From positions 124,001-188,000 of the forward strand of contig CALUXD010000001.1 in the NCBI GenBank assembly GCA_944324665.1: a stretch of 64,000 nucleotides of DNA, written 5' to 3'. The DNA comes from Candidatus Proelusimicrobium volucris (GTDB lineage Bacteria > Elusimicrobiota > Elusimicrobia > Elusimicrobiales > Elusimicrobiaceae). The notes below the pieces were generated by a model. It was not told the DNA's origin and made no database searches. It worked only from the letters and a program-made list of their open reading frames with translations. Below, one piece after another: positions 41,912 to 50,345 of this stretch. Numbering within the stretch: position 1 is the first letter of the stretch; every line of letters begins with the position of its first letter. The position numbers and the translations under genes are program-made.

Positions 41912-42664
41912 TCAGTTGTAATCTATTATCCTGTTAAATTTCTCGGCAATCAAAGACTGCCCGCCGACCAATACGCCGTCCACGTCCTCTTTGGCCATGA
42001 TCGCGTCTACGTTATCGGCCTTTACGCTGCCGCCGTACAGTATCCTTACGCCGTCGGCAAATTCTTTGCCCAGCTGCTCGGCCAGCATCGCCCTTATCGC
42101 CTTATGCGTATCCTGCGCTTGTTCCGGCGTCGCAGTTTTGCCGGTGCCTATCGCCCATACCGGTTCATAAGCGATTACAAGATCTTTAAGCTGCTCGGCG
42201 CTAAAACCTTTTAAACCGTTTACCAGCTGGTCCTTTATCACTTCTTCCGTCTTGCCGCCTTCGCGCTGTTCCAAAGTTTCACCAACGCAAAATACTATCA
42301 CTAATCCGTGGTTTAAAGCTGCCGCGACTTTTTTGTTTAAAACCTCATTGGTATCACCGAAGAGGCTTCTCCTCTCGCTGTGGCCCAAAATAACGTGCGT
42401 AGCACCCGTACCTTTAACCTGGACGGGTGATACCTGGGAGGTGAATGCCCCTTTGTCTTCATAGTAGCAATCCTGCGCCGCCACTTTAAAACCCGTGCCC
42501 GCACTGGCCCTGACTACCGCGCTAAGGCTGGTGAAGCTGGGCGCTACCATTATGTCGGCATTGTTCTTATTCTTCGCCGCTTTTAAACCCTCTATTAAAT
42601 TTACGGATTCTTCCACCGTATTGTGCATCTTCCAGTTGCCCGCTATAAAAGGTTTTCTTGACAT
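41912..42664 (-). CDS. tpiA: Triosephosphate isomerase
   Basis: Interconverts dihydroxyacetone phosphate and glyceraldehyde-3-phosphate. 250 residues from ATG 42664, which has GGAG upstream; the longer frame to 42703 lacks support and would add residues before the canonical [12 protein letters not shown] start. Catalytic motifs are Lys in GNWKMH, His in LGHSERR and Glu in [18 protein letters not shown] binds phosphate. First gene of the long minus operon, with a promoter 56-90 bases upstream. Confidence 0.96.
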   Translation of the reverse strand: MSRKPFIAGNWKMHNTVEESVNLIEGLKAAKNKNNADIMVAPSFTSLSAVVRASAGTGFKVAAQDCYYEDKGAFTSQVSPVQVKGTGATHVILGHSERRSLFGDTNEVLNKKVAAALNHGLVIVFCVGETLEQREGGKTEEVIKDQLVNGLKGFSAEQLKDLVIAYEPVWAIGTGKTATPEQAQDTHKAIRAMLAEQLGKEFADGVRILYGGSVKADNVDAIMAKEDVDGVLVGGQSLIAEKFNRIIDYN

Positions 42665-42726
42665 TGTTAAAACTCCTATCCTAAAATTTGATACTGCCAG
42701 CAATATATATTATATATATAATACTC

Positions 42727-42754
42727 ATTTTAGGAAATTTTGTACCTTTTGCAA
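42727..42754 (-). promoter_or_regulatory. Promoter of the tpiA-tdk operon
   Basis: On the minus strand TTGCAA (plus 42749-42754), 16-bp spacer, TAAAAT (plus 42727-42732). The start would be ~42720, giving a 56-base leader. The leader is very A/T-rich (TATATATAATATATA). This would drive an eleven-gene, ~17-kb transcript. Confidence 0.5.
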
Positions 42755-42924
42755 ATATTTTAAACGTCCCTTTAGTCTACATGCCGACAAAATACCCTTT
42801 TTGCCGCACAAATTCTGCCGCAGACGGGAAATTAGTTAAAAATCGCGTATATTCCTCCCCTTGTAAACAACTGATTAAAAGACAATGTAAAATATTCCCC
42901 AAAGGCAAAACTCAGTCGCCCAAT
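42755..42924. other. Gene-free stretch between tolB terminator and tpiA promoter
   Basis: I see no open frame with a supporting ribosome site, RNA gene or repeat here on either strand. It forms part of the 309-base gap 42665-42973; the rest of the gap holds the tpiA leader and promoter and the tolB terminator. Confidence 0.6.
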
Positions 42925-42944
42925 AAAAAAGCGCCCGAAGGCGC
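42925..42944 (-). terminator. Terminator after tolB
   Basis: On the minus strand GCGCC-TTCG-GGCGC, a 5-bp GC stem with a stable UUCG loop, followed by six T (plus 42925-42930). It ends the pal-cpoB-tolB unit. Confidence 0.82.
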
Positions 42945-42973
42945 CTCTTTATCTTTTATGAATTTTTCCGTCC

Positions 42974-44272
42974 TCATTTGCTCCAGTTGGGTGTAAAAGC
43001 ATTGCCCCTTATATTGGCTATCAAATGAGGCGCACTGCCGTCGGCATCCATTACGTATATCTGCCTTTTTCCGGCGCGCGTCGTGGTAAAAGCGATGAAA
43101 CGGCCGTCGGGCGACCAGGTGGGGTCTTCGTTCCAGCCCGCGTCCGCCGTAAGCTGCCTTACCTGCGAACCCGTTATATCAGTAATAAAGATGTCTATCG
43201 GGTGGTTGGAGGCTTGCCGCCCCGCAAAGACAATCCAATCCCCGTTGGGCGACCACTGGGGGCTGTCCGTCCAGTTCATCTTGGTTATGCGGCGCGTTTC
43301 CTGCGTAGCCAAGTTCATTATGTATATCTGCGGATTACCCGAACGGTTGGACACAAAAGTTATATACTTGCCGTCTGGCGAAAAAGACGGAGAACCATCC
43401 ACGCCGTATTTATCGGTAAGGCGCCTAAGCGCACCGCTTTCCAAATCTTTAATATATATATTCGGGTTGCTGCCGCGCGAAAGCGTCAGCACCAAGCTCT
43501 TATCATCGGGCGAAACCCCGCCTATAAGATTTAAACCGCGGGTCTTTATCAGAGGTTTTATTTTACCCTCTTTTAAATCAATATAATATACGTCGGGATT
43601 TTTCCTGCGGTACGTAGTGTAAAATATCTTGCTGGAATCAGCACTCCATCTGGGAAGCAAAGAAATAGATTTGTCGCGGGTAAGTTTCGTAAGATTATAA
43701 CCGTCATAATCCACCATGTATATTTCTTTCTTTCCGGTAGAATCGTTAGCGAAAGCGATTCTCGTATCTGCTATACCGCGCTTGCCCATAAGAAGTTTTA
43801 CTATTTGGTCTGAAAGTATATGCGCGCTGCGTCTTAAGCTCTTGCTGCTGCTCTTTAAGTTTTTGGCCAATATCGCCTTCTGCGATTCGGTGTCGTACAA
43901 AAATGCCTTTATGTCCCATTGGCCTTCGCCGCTCTGCGCCACTTCCGCAAACAGAAAATAATCCAAACCGTCCTTGCGGTATTTGGAAAACACTTCGCCC
44001 AAATTGTTTAAATCCGGTTTGGGCAAATTATCCTGCACATCAAAGTAACGAGAACGCAGTAAATCCGAACGGACCACAGAGGATAACTGAGAGGCCGTTT
44101 GCTTCTCCGCCGAACTATTCTCGTTCTTGGCGAAGAAATGCGCTATCCCTATTTTGGGCAGCGCGTTAGGGTCGTATTTGGACGATATGCCTATATATAC
44201 GTCACTTTCCCTGGCAAAACACAATACCGGCAGCAACAATGTCACCACCGCCATATACTTTAAAAATTTCAT
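42974..44272 (-). CDS. tolB: Tol-Pal system protein TolB
   Basis: 432-residue periplasmic protein: signal peptide ending LCFA-RE, N-terminal alpha/beta domain (PKIGIAHFFAKNE...), then a six-blade beta-propeller of PD40 repeats, recognisable by repeated SPDGKYITFVSNRSG, SPNGDWIVFAGRQ and SPDGRFIAFTTTRAG motifs. It links Pal to the TolQRA motor during outer-membrane constriction. Last gene of pal-cpoB-tolB. tolQ, tolR and tolA are not in the window. Confidence 0.94.
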   Translation of the reverse strand: MKFLKYMAVVTLLLPVLCFARESDVYIGISSKYDPNALPKIGIAHFFAKNENSSAEKQTASQLSSVVRSDLLRSRYFDVQDNLPKPDLNNLGEVFSKYRKDGLDYFLFAEVAQSGEGQWDIKAFLYDTESQKAILAKNLKSSSKSLRRSAHILSDQIVKLLMGKRGIADTRIAFANDSTGKKEIYMVDYDGYNLTKLTRDKSISLLPRWSADSSKIFYTTYRRKNPDVYYIDLKEGKIKPLIKTRGLNLIGGVSPDDKSLVLTLSRGSNPNIYIKDLESGALRRLTDKYGVDGSPSFSPDGKYITFVSNRSGNPQIYIMNLATQETRRITKMNWTDSPQWSPNGDWIVFAGRQASNHPIDIFITDITGSQVRQLTADAGWNEDPTWSPDGRFIAFTTTRAGKRQIYVMDADGSAPHLIANIRGNAFTPNWSK

Positions 44273-44273
44273 C

Positions 44274-44951
44274 TTATTTTATTTCCCCGATAAGTTTCTT
44301 GGCCTCGGCAGCTTCGGTGCTGCCTTTGTAATCTTGGACTACCGACTGAAGATAGTTCTTGGCCTCCTCTTTCTTGTCAAGAGGTATTATACTGCGAGCA
44401 TATACTATGCGCGCCGCCGCGGTGTGCTTGCTCTTGGGATACTTATCTAGCAAGGTCGCCGAAGATACCGCCGCCTTTTGATATTCTTCCAAATTATACA
44501 GCGCTTGCGCCAAATACAAATAAGCCTCTTCTATGTTTTGGCCGTCCGGCGCATTTTGTATGTATAGGGCAAAACCCTTCGCCGCCGTATTATATTGTTT
44601 TGAATCGAACTGCGTTTTGGCTTGCTCGTATATCTCGCCGGGCGGCATCTTGTATTCTGTCTTTTCGCCGTCCAAAGCAGAGGTTATATTATCCAGCTTA
44701 GTCGAGATATTGTCAAGTTTATAATCGAAATCTTTCAAATTCTCGGAAGAACGTATCAACTGACTCATAAGCTCTTCCATTTGTACATCCAAACCGGCTT
44801 GATTCTTTTGTAAATTCTCCAGCGTTTTGTTCAGCGCCGCAACCTGCGTCTTTAATATTCTTACGTCGTCCTGCGTCGCGAAACAACCGCTCATAACTAA
44901 AGGGGAGCTGATCCCCAAAACAGACAATATTATTATCTTGTTTATTCTCAT
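44274..44951 (-). CDS. CpoB/YbgF-like Tol-Pal coordinator lipoprotein
   Basis: 225 residues from ATG 44951, which has GGGGAG upstream; an upstream in-frame start at 45017 lies inside pal. Lipobox MSGC (Cys23), whereas E. coli CpoB has a cleaved signal instead. A coiled coil (~30-110, LKTQVAALNKTLENLQKNQ) precedes TPR units (~125-225, YEQAKTQFDSKQYNTAAKGF, YLYLAQALYNLEEYQKAA). CpoB couples wall synthesis with outer-membrane invagination. Set between pal and tolB with 1-26-base gaps. Confidence 0.88.
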   Translation of the reverse strand: MRINKIIILSVLGISSPLVMSGCFATQDDVRILKTQVAALNKTLENLQKNQAGLDVQMEELMSQLIRSSENLKDFDYKLDNISTKLDNITSALDGEKTEYKMPPGEIYEQAKTQFDSKQYNTAAKGFALYIQNAPDGQNIEEAYLYLAQALYNLEEYQKAAVSSATLLDKYPKSKHTAAARIVYARSIIPLDKKEEAKNYLQSVVQDYKGSTEAAEAKKLIGEIK

Positions 44952-44977
44952 GGGAAAGCTCCCCTCAAAATTAACTA

Positions 44978-45493
44978 CTATATTACTGTATCGGCTCTGC
45001 GGTTCTTGGCCCAGCACGCATTGGTGCTTTCCGTGCAGACCGGTCTTTCTTTACCGTAAGAGATCGTGTAAATATCATCGGCATTAAAACCGAGTTTTAC
45101 ATAGTAATCTTTTACTTCTTTGGCTCTCTTGTCGCCCAAAGCTATGTTGTAAGCGATGGTGCCTCTGTCGTCGCAGTTGCCTTCCACCGTAATCGTCTTT
45201 ACGCCTTTTACCTTCAAAATTTCGGCATTGGCTTCAAGTACGGCTCTAGCTTCTTTGGACAAAGTATACTGATTTAAAGCAAAGTATACAGGCGCTAAAT
45301 TTACGGCCTCGGCCTCTACTACAATTGCGGCATCTTCTTCTTCGATGATTATGGTATCATCGGCGGAAATTTCCTCCACCGTACCTACCGTGCCTACATT
45401 ATCGGCCGCGGCATCATCTTTTACGTTCTTGCTGCACGCAGTTAAACCAGCGGCTAAAGCAAAAACTAACATAAACTTAATCATGTTCTTCAT
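44978..45493 (-). CDS. pal: Peptidoglycan-associated lipoprotein Pal
   Basis: 171 residues from ATG 45493, preceded by AGGAGA; the longer frame would add residues before the signal. Lipobox LTAC (Cys20), an acidic linker (~25-60), and an OmpA-like domain: FALNQYTLSKEARAVLEANA, VEGNCDDRGTIAYN, ALGDKRAKEVKDYYV, TISYGKERPVC. The usual Asp and Arg that hold meso-DAP are in the NCDDRG and GDKRA segments. Tethers outer membrane to peptidoglycan. First gene of its operon, with its own promoter. Confidence 0.95.
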   Translation of the reverse strand: MKNMIKFMLVFALAAGLTACSKNVKDDAAADNVGTVGTVEEISADDTIIIEEEDAAIVVEAEAVNLAPVYFALNQYTLSKEARAVLEANAEILKVKGVKTITVEGNCDDRGTIAYNIALGDKRAKEVKDYYVKLGFNADDIYTISYGKERPVCTESTNACWAKNRRADTVI

Positions 45494-45558
45494 TATGGCT
45501 GTCTCCTGTTTGGTTTTTACCTTTTCGGTTTTCACCGTAATTCTTTTTGATAACATAA

Positions 45559-45588
45559 ATAATATCAGACTTGGGGCCTAATAGTCAA
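45559..45588 (-). promoter_or_regulatory. Promoter of pal-cpoB-tolB
   Basis: On the minus strand TTGACT (plus 45583-45588), 18-bp spacer, TATTAT (plus 45559-45564). The start would be ~45552, about 60 bases before the pal ATG. Confidence 0.65.
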
Positions 45589-45630
45589 TCCGATTTACCA
45601 CAGAAACGGTTCCACACTTTTTACCCAGAT

Positions 45631-46689
45631 CTACTTCGGCAGGCGGCCGGAAAGGATTTCGGCAAAAGCGCGGGTAGGCTCCAGCTTGCTTAGTATTATC
45701 CGCACCGCCGCAGTCATCGGTACTGCCAAAAACGCTCCGGGAACGCCCCATACAAGCGCCCAAAACACCAATGACCCTATTATCGTTACGGGATGTAAAT
45801 CCATACCGCCGCCCAAAAGTTTAGGCTCCATTATGCTGCCTATAACAAACTGCATACACGCCGGTATTATCAATACTATCCAAAAACTAGCCGTAGGACC
45901 AAATTGCATCAGCGCGATAGGCATAGGCAAAAGTACCGCTATTATTGAACCTACATTCGGTATAAAATTGAGAACTATCGTGCATACTATAAACATCAGT
46001 GCCAATTCCAACCCCACCGAAAAGTATACTATCCCCACACATATACCCGTAAATATCGAAACTATTATATGTATGTATAGATAAGCGGAAATTTTATTCT
46101 GTATCTCCTTGATTACCGTATTGGTTATCTTCGTGCGGCCCGAGCCCAAAAGCATAAAGAATACAAATATCACAACCATCGAAAAATACGATATTACTTT
46201 AACAGCATTGCTGCCGACACCCTTCAGGAAATTGACGGAACTGGGCCCCGTAAGCATAGCCTGAAGGCTCTTTAACTCCAGCATTTCATCGGGTAAAGGT
46301 ATTTTGTAACTCCTGATCAAATCCGCCAGTTTGTTAAAAGACTCCAACAGCTTGGCTTGATATATGCTGAAGGTTTGAACAAAATTGCTTATCGAGTTAC
46401 TTATAAATATTACCACCAAAACCAACGGCACCAACACTATCGTAGCCGATATTACTATCGCCAGCCAGCGCGGGAACTTCATTCTGAAGCGCAAATATCT
46501 TATAAGCGGCGTTATCATCGTATAAATGAAAATTGATATCACCAGCGGTATCAATATACTCCTTGTATATATAAGCGCAGTAACAAGGCTTACCACCGCT
46601 ATCAATATAAGACAAGCGGTATTTATCTTGCGGTAAATGTCTACCCCGCCTTCGCGCTGAGCGGGAATCGGCTTGTTTTGTTCTGTCAT
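45631..46689 (-). CDS. AI-2E/PerM-family permease
   Basis: 352-residue inner-membrane protein with about eight hydrophobic helices. Start 46689 forms ATGA with the upstream gene; a longer in-frame start at 46773 lies inside that gene. PerM traits: an N-terminal pair of helices, a long soluble loop (~90-150), a GICVGIVYFSVGLELALMF segment, NFIPNVGSIIAVLLPMP and PKLLGGGMDLHPVTIIGSLVFWALVWGVPG. Members carry small metabolites, sodium/proton or AI-2-type signals; the substrate is unknown. Last gene of a four-gene unit with a histidine kinase. Confidence 0.87.
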   Translation of the reverse strand: MTEQNKPIPAQREGGVDIYRKINTACLILIAVVSLVTALIYTRSILIPLVISIFIYTMITPLIRYLRFRMKFPRWLAIVISATIVLVPLVLVVIFISNSISNFVQTFSIYQAKLLESFNKLADLIRSYKIPLPDEMLELKSLQAMLTGPSSVNFLKGVGSNAVKVISYFSMVVIFVFFMLLGSGRTKITNTVIKEIQNKISAYLYIHIIVSIFTGICVGIVYFSVGLELALMFIVCTIVLNFIPNVGSIIAVLLPMPIALMQFGPTASFWIVLIIPACMQFVIGSIMEPKLLGGGMDLHPVTIIGSLVFWALVWGVPGAFLAVPMTAAVRIILSKLEPTRAFAEILSGRLPK

Positions 46690-47186
46690 AAATATTTCCC
46701 CATATCTCTTATAAGAAACAATATCCTCGTGACTATCTTGTTCAAATCCTCGCAGCCCTCCTCCAAAAGCCACCAGTTAAGCCTTAATGGCACTTCTTTG
46801 GCCAAAGTCTGAATATTTTTGAAAATAGTATAAAGCTCGTCTACCTGCCTGTTAAACGCAAGAGCCGTTATATTCATCTGCTTTATGTTTATGCGATTGC
46901 TTTCTATGACATCGGCTTTATCGTCCAAAGTCCTAAAATACGTGCGCGTCTGTTGCCAAAATTCCCCGCTTTCGTCGGCAAGAGTTTTTAGTTCCAGCAC
47001 CGTCGCCCGAAATTCGTTTTGAAATTCCGTATCCTTTATCGGCGTTCTGCGCCTAAACTGATTGTGTATTATTTCCAATCTGTCGTAATATCCGCGCAGT
47101 TTGGCGTTAATCGCGCGAAGGGCGTCTTCCGAGCGTTCTATCTCTTCCGACATTCTCTTTATCTGCTGCTCTGCCGTTAAACTCAT
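46686..47186 (-). CDS. Hypothetical coiled-coil protein
   Basis: 166 residues with no signal peptide or membrane span. Nearly all helical: heptad-like regions at ~5-50 (EQQIKRMSEEIERSEDALRA) and ~55-125, then a hydrophobic C-terminus (LNWWLLEEGCEDLNK...ILFLIRDMGKYL). No family is recognised. It overlaps both neighbours by 4 bases, between a histidine kinase and a PerM permease. Such placement suggests a partner of the kinase, but that is a guess. Confidence 0.6.
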   Translation of the reverse strand: MSLTAEQQIKRMSEEIERSEDALRAINAKLRGYYDRLEIIHNQFRRRTPIKDTEFQNEFRATVLELKTLADESGEFWQQTRTYFRTLDDKADVIESNRINIKQMNITALAFNRQVDELYTIFKNIQTLAKEVPLRLNWWLLEEGCEDLNKIVTRILFLIRDMGKYL

Positions 47187-47941
47187 TGTTTAGGGAACCT
47201 TAACGATATTATCGTACCTATTCCGTATTGGGACCTTACGGAAATGGTACCTTCGTGTATATTCATTATCATCTTAACCAAAGCCAAGCCCAAACCCCAA
47301 CCTTCTATTTGGCCGGTAAAGAAATCGTCGACTTGATAAAACTTCTCAAAAATAAGGCTTATATCCTCTTCCTTTATTCCCACGCCGTTATCGGCTACGG
47401 CGAGGATATTCTTATCGTCTTCCTCATAATAGAAAAGCTTTATCTTCTTTATCGTGTTATTGTTGAATTTTATCGAATTATCCAACAGCTCTTCCAAAGC
47501 TATCGATACCAATGCCTTGTCGGCATATATCGTTGCCTCCGGCGGGCATTTGATATCTATGGAAGGGCCCTGGCGCCTTATTGTCGCGTCGGAAGACATT
47601 ATACTTAAAGAATCGTCCCTCAGCACACAGGCCGCCGCCGCTGAGGAAAACAACCCCTTTACGTTTACTTCCTGTTTTTTTATGTCTTCCTGCGTTAAAT
47701 TGCTTACGCTGCTGAAGCGGACCAGCTTATCTATCAATATCGCAAGCTTTTCGCCCTGCTTGCTGATGTCGCCCAGCGCTTTGGCGTTAAAAGTTTCTTT
47801 TTCCTCTGGCTTCAGCTGGGACAGTATCGCCTCAGTATATCCGTTGATAATCGACAGCGGCGTCTTAAGTTTATGCGACACCAGCGATAATACCCTGGAA
47901 GCCGGGTCAACCTTTTTCTCCTTATTTAAATCCTTAGGCAT
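47183..47941 (-). CDS. Cytosolic sensor histidine kinase without an input domain
   Basis: 252 residues. HisKA domain directly at the N-terminus: LVSHKLKTPLSIINGY with the phospho-His at residue 23. HATPase follows: N-box EELLDNSIKFN, G1 VADNGVGIKEEDI, F-box FEKFYQ, and G2 GWGLGLALVKMI. No transmembrane segment, PAS or GAF domain and no adjacent response regulator, so signal input must come from another protein. The coiled-coil gene that overlaps it by 4 bases is a candidate partner. Confidence 0.87.
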   Translation of the reverse strand: MPKDLNKEKKVDPASRVLSLVSHKLKTPLSIINGYTEAILSQLKPEEKETFNAKALGDISKQGEKLAILIDKLVRFSSVSNLTQEDIKKQEVNVKGLFSSAAAACVLRDDSLSIMSSDATIRRQGPSIDIKCPPEATIYADKALVSIALEELLDNSIKFNNNTIKKIKLFYYEEDDKNILAVADNGVGIKEEDISLIFEKFYQVDDFFTGQIEGWGLGLALVKMIMNIHEGTISVRSQYGIGTIISLRFPKQ

Positions 47942-47951
47942 ATATTCCCCC

Positions 47952-48800
47952 TTACAACCTTACGCTTAATCCTATGCCATAAATATCCGAGTCCGTCTGA
48001 TTAGGTATAAAAATATGGTTATACGACAATCTTATGGTAGCGCGCGCGCTTACCATCATATTCGTGCTGATAAGCAGAGAATGCCTGGAGTCGTCATCAT
48101 GCATATCTATATAGCGATACGATATAAAACTCTCCGCCCGGCTTTCTTCCGAGCGCCATGTCACTTTTGCTCCACCAGAAGCTCTGGGCAAGCCAAGCAC
48201 GTAATCTATGGTACCCAAATCCGCCAACTCCGCCTGATTAAAAATCCCTCTTACGGCTTTCACGCCCTCCAAGCCGGAAAGATACTGATACACATTGCCC
48301 GATATATTGAAGGCATATACTCCAAAGAAATTTGCCAATATACCAAGCTCATAGGCGGACTGTACAAAAGTATCCTTCTCCGTAAGAATGCCGTTTTTCA
48401 GCACGTCGGCTTTTTGGGAGACTATCCCCGCGCTCATATATCCCTCCGCGGCTGTACCATCAATTTCATTGACCTTTAACCCCGTGGAAAACATCAATTT
48501 CCCGCCGTAGGCCGAAGCGCCGTTGGCATTATCGGGCAGAGCAAAGGGAACGGCCCGCAAAGAAAATCCGTTGCCGTCCAAGCCCAAAGGCAGGCGCACT
48601 TCGTATATATGATTATCAAACGATTTATGTTCGGTAATATCAAATTCCGCGCCGACAATGAACGGATATACCGGAGCAAAAGAAACCATCGCGCTGTTGC
48701 GCCAGAATTTGGAATTGTGAGTATAATTATCCGCCACGCTGAAAGAAAACGCCGGGGATAAAGACAACATAAGAGTTAAAATTGTAATGATTTTTTTCAT
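47952..48800 (-). CDS. Hypothetical outer-membrane protein
   Basis: 282 residues from ATG 48800. Signal peptide MKKIITILTLMLSLSPAFS, then a mature part rich in alternating strands with aromatics: KFWRNSAMVSFAPVYPFIVGAEFDI, YAFNISGNVYQYLSG, ATIRLSYNHIFIPNQ, and a C-terminal YGIGLSVRL strand. Its N-terminal YEVRLPLGLD pieces suggest a barrel. No known family. It is upstream of the histidine kinase by 10 bases. No Shine-Dalgarno is seen; a TATTCT box lies 6 bases before the ATG. Confidence 0.62.
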   Translation of the reverse strand: MKKIITILTLMLSLSPAFSFSVADNYTHNSKFWRNSAMVSFAPVYPFIVGAEFDITEHKSFDNHIYEVRLPLGLDGNGFSLRAVPFALPDNANGASAYGGKLMFSTGLKVNEIDGTAAEGYMSAGIVSQKADVLKNGILTEKDTFVQSAYELGILANFFGVYAFNISGNVYQYLSGLEGVKAVRGIFNQAELADLGTIDYVLGLPRASGGAKVTWRSEESRAESFISYRYIDMHDDDSRHSLLISTNMMVSARATIRLSYNHIFIPNQTDSDIYGIGLSVRL

Positions 48801-48887
48801 ACCTAAAGAATACAAAAATCTTAAGCCAATATAAACTACTTTTTTCGCACAAAGCGAAGCGGGGCTAAATTTAGTAGAATTATTTAT

Positions 48888-50063
48888 ATGAGAAAATTCT
48901 TTTTTATACCCCTTTTGTTTTTAGCTTGCGCGCTTAACTCGGCCGTAATAGAAAGAGGCCCCTACGTTGAAGATCCCGCCCTTACCACCGCGGTTATCAA
49001 ATGGGCTACCGATACCCCTTCCCCCGCCTGGATAGAATACGGGCCGGAAGGGAAATGCTCCCAGCTTATGGCCATATCGTCAAGGAAAATCAATCATTCC
49101 CTCACTCTTCACGGGCTGATACCCAATACCAAATTTTGCTATAAGGTTTATGTCGAGAATAATTCCGGCACGGGCGTACAGGAGGCAAAAACCGGTACTT
49201 TCAGAACACTGTTCACACCGGAGAGGAAGATAGTCAACTTCCTAGTGATGGGCAACAGCGCGGATCCGCAGGGCAACTCCGAAGAAATCAAAAAGCGCAT
49301 GGCGCAAAGCATGGCGGAATATCAGGCCGATTTCATAATTCATACAGGCGATATCGCCGCGGGCGGTACGCCGCAGGCAAGCGATAAGGACTTTTTTGTC
49401 CCTTATAAGAAACTTCTGTCCGATGCACCCTTGCTCGTCGCTTTAGGCGAAGAGGAATACGGCGATAACCGATCCAATTCCGAAGGCAAAGGATTTTTGG
49501 CCGCAAATTACAAAAGAATACACTCCATGCCCTGGAGCAAAGCCACACCCAACTATTACTATATAGACACCGCCAACGCCAGAATACTTTTCATCGATAC
49601 AAACAATATGTACGACGCTTTAAACGCACCTTCAATCAACAGGGATTCCGCCCAATACAAATGGCTGCGCGATTCCTTGGCGAAAACCGGCAGCGGGAAA
49701 TGGAAAATAGTAGTAATGCATCACCCTGTATATTCCAGCGGTAAAGAGGAAGACCGTTTAAGCCAAGTGCTTGCGCCTCTGTTTGAAGCACAAAAAGTCA
49801 ATTTGGTAATACAGGGACACCAGGGCGCCTATGAAAGGACCGATCCCATATACCGCGCAGAATCTGCCAAAAGCGGGCCGATATACATAACGGTAGGCGG
49901 CAGCGGGAAGTTCTTTGAAGAATCTTCCTACAACAATGAATGGAGCAACAAATATTATGCCTTGCCTCATTTTGCGTATATCAGCATTATCGACAGGAAA
50001 CTCTCTTTAAGAACTTTCACCCACGACAATAAAAGAATAGACGCCTTGGATATATACTTTTAG
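48888..50063 (+). CDS. Exported purple-acid-phosphatase-like protein with a degenerate metal site
   Basis: 391 residues: signal peptide (MRKFFF..., cut near LNSAVIE), an N-terminal Fn3-like domain as in purple acid phosphatases (~20-110, GPYVEDPALTTAVIKWAT, HGLIPNTKFCYKV), then a calcineurin-like fold. Of five metal motifs, GDxxG (HTGD, Asp155) and VxxH (VVMHHPVY) remain; motif I reads GNSA (Asp replaced) at 122-125, GNH[DE] is GEEE at 187-190, and GHxH is GHQG at ~310. Catalysis may be lost or altered. No ribosome site; TAGAAT lies 7 bases before the ATG. Divergent from the outer-membrane gene; the tRNA-Val promoter overlaps its end. Confidence 0.78.
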   Translation: MRKFFFIPLLFLACALNSAVIERGPYVEDPALTTAVIKWATDTPSPAWIEYGPEGKCSQLMAISSRKINHSLTLHGLIPNTKFCYKVYVENNSGTGVQEAKTGTFRTLFTPERKIVNFLVMGNSADPQGNSEEIKKRMAQSMAEYQADFIIHTGDIAAGGTPQASDKDFFVPYKKLLSDAPLLVALGEEEYGDNRSNSEGKGFLAANYKRIHSMPWSKATPNYYYIDTANARILFIDTNNMYDALNAPSINRDSAQYKWLRDSLAKTGSGKWKIVVMHHPVYSSGKEEDRLSQVLAPLFEAQKVNLVIQGHQGAYERTDPIYRAESAKSGPIYITVGGSGKFFEESSYNNEWSNKYYALPHFAYISIIDRKLSLRTFTHDNKRIDALDIYF

Positions 50064-50074
50064 TTTGGTATAAT
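50046..50074 (+). promoter_or_regulatory. Promoter for tRNA-Val
   Basis: TTGGAT (50046-50051), 17-bp spacer, TATAAT (50069-50074). The -35 box lies inside the last codons of the phosphoesterase-like gene. Predicted start ~50081, about 30 bases before the mature tRNA. Confidence 0.68.
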
Positions 50075-50110
50075 ATTTAGGTACGGCAGATTATGCCAGT
50101 TAAGATTTAA

Positions 50111-50185
50111 GCCCAGTTGGCGCAGCGGTAGCGCGTTCCCTTGACATGGGAAAGGTCACAGGTTCAATCCCTGTACTGGGCACCA
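50111..50185 (+). tRNA. tRNA-Val (GAC anticodon)
   Basis: Acceptor GCCCAGT with ACTGGGC, D arm GCGC...GCGC, anticodon stem TTCCC/GGGAA around TTGACAT (anticodon GAC, reading GUC and GUU), T arm CAGG/CCTG. The 3' CCA is encoded, unlike tRNA-Leu in this window. A hairpin terminator follows directly. Confidence 0.95.
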
Positions 50186-50192
50186 TTTAAGA

Positions 50193-50220
50193 CCCCGTCA
50201 AAAGACGGGGTTTTTGTTTT
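50193..50220 (+). terminator. Terminator after tRNA-Val
   Basis: CCCCGTC (50193-50199) and GACGGGG (50204-50210) around an AAAA loop, followed by TTTTTGTTTT. Clear intrinsic terminator on the plus strand. Confidence 0.93.
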
Positions 50221-50345
50221 ATATTTCCGCGGAGAGGCACCCCCCGCCCTGTAAAAACTTCCCTAAAAATCCGGCCATAAAACCCTCTGTTCAGCATTTA
50301 ACAAGCACGAAATAAAGATGTAAAATATAGATAAGGAGTTCTTAT

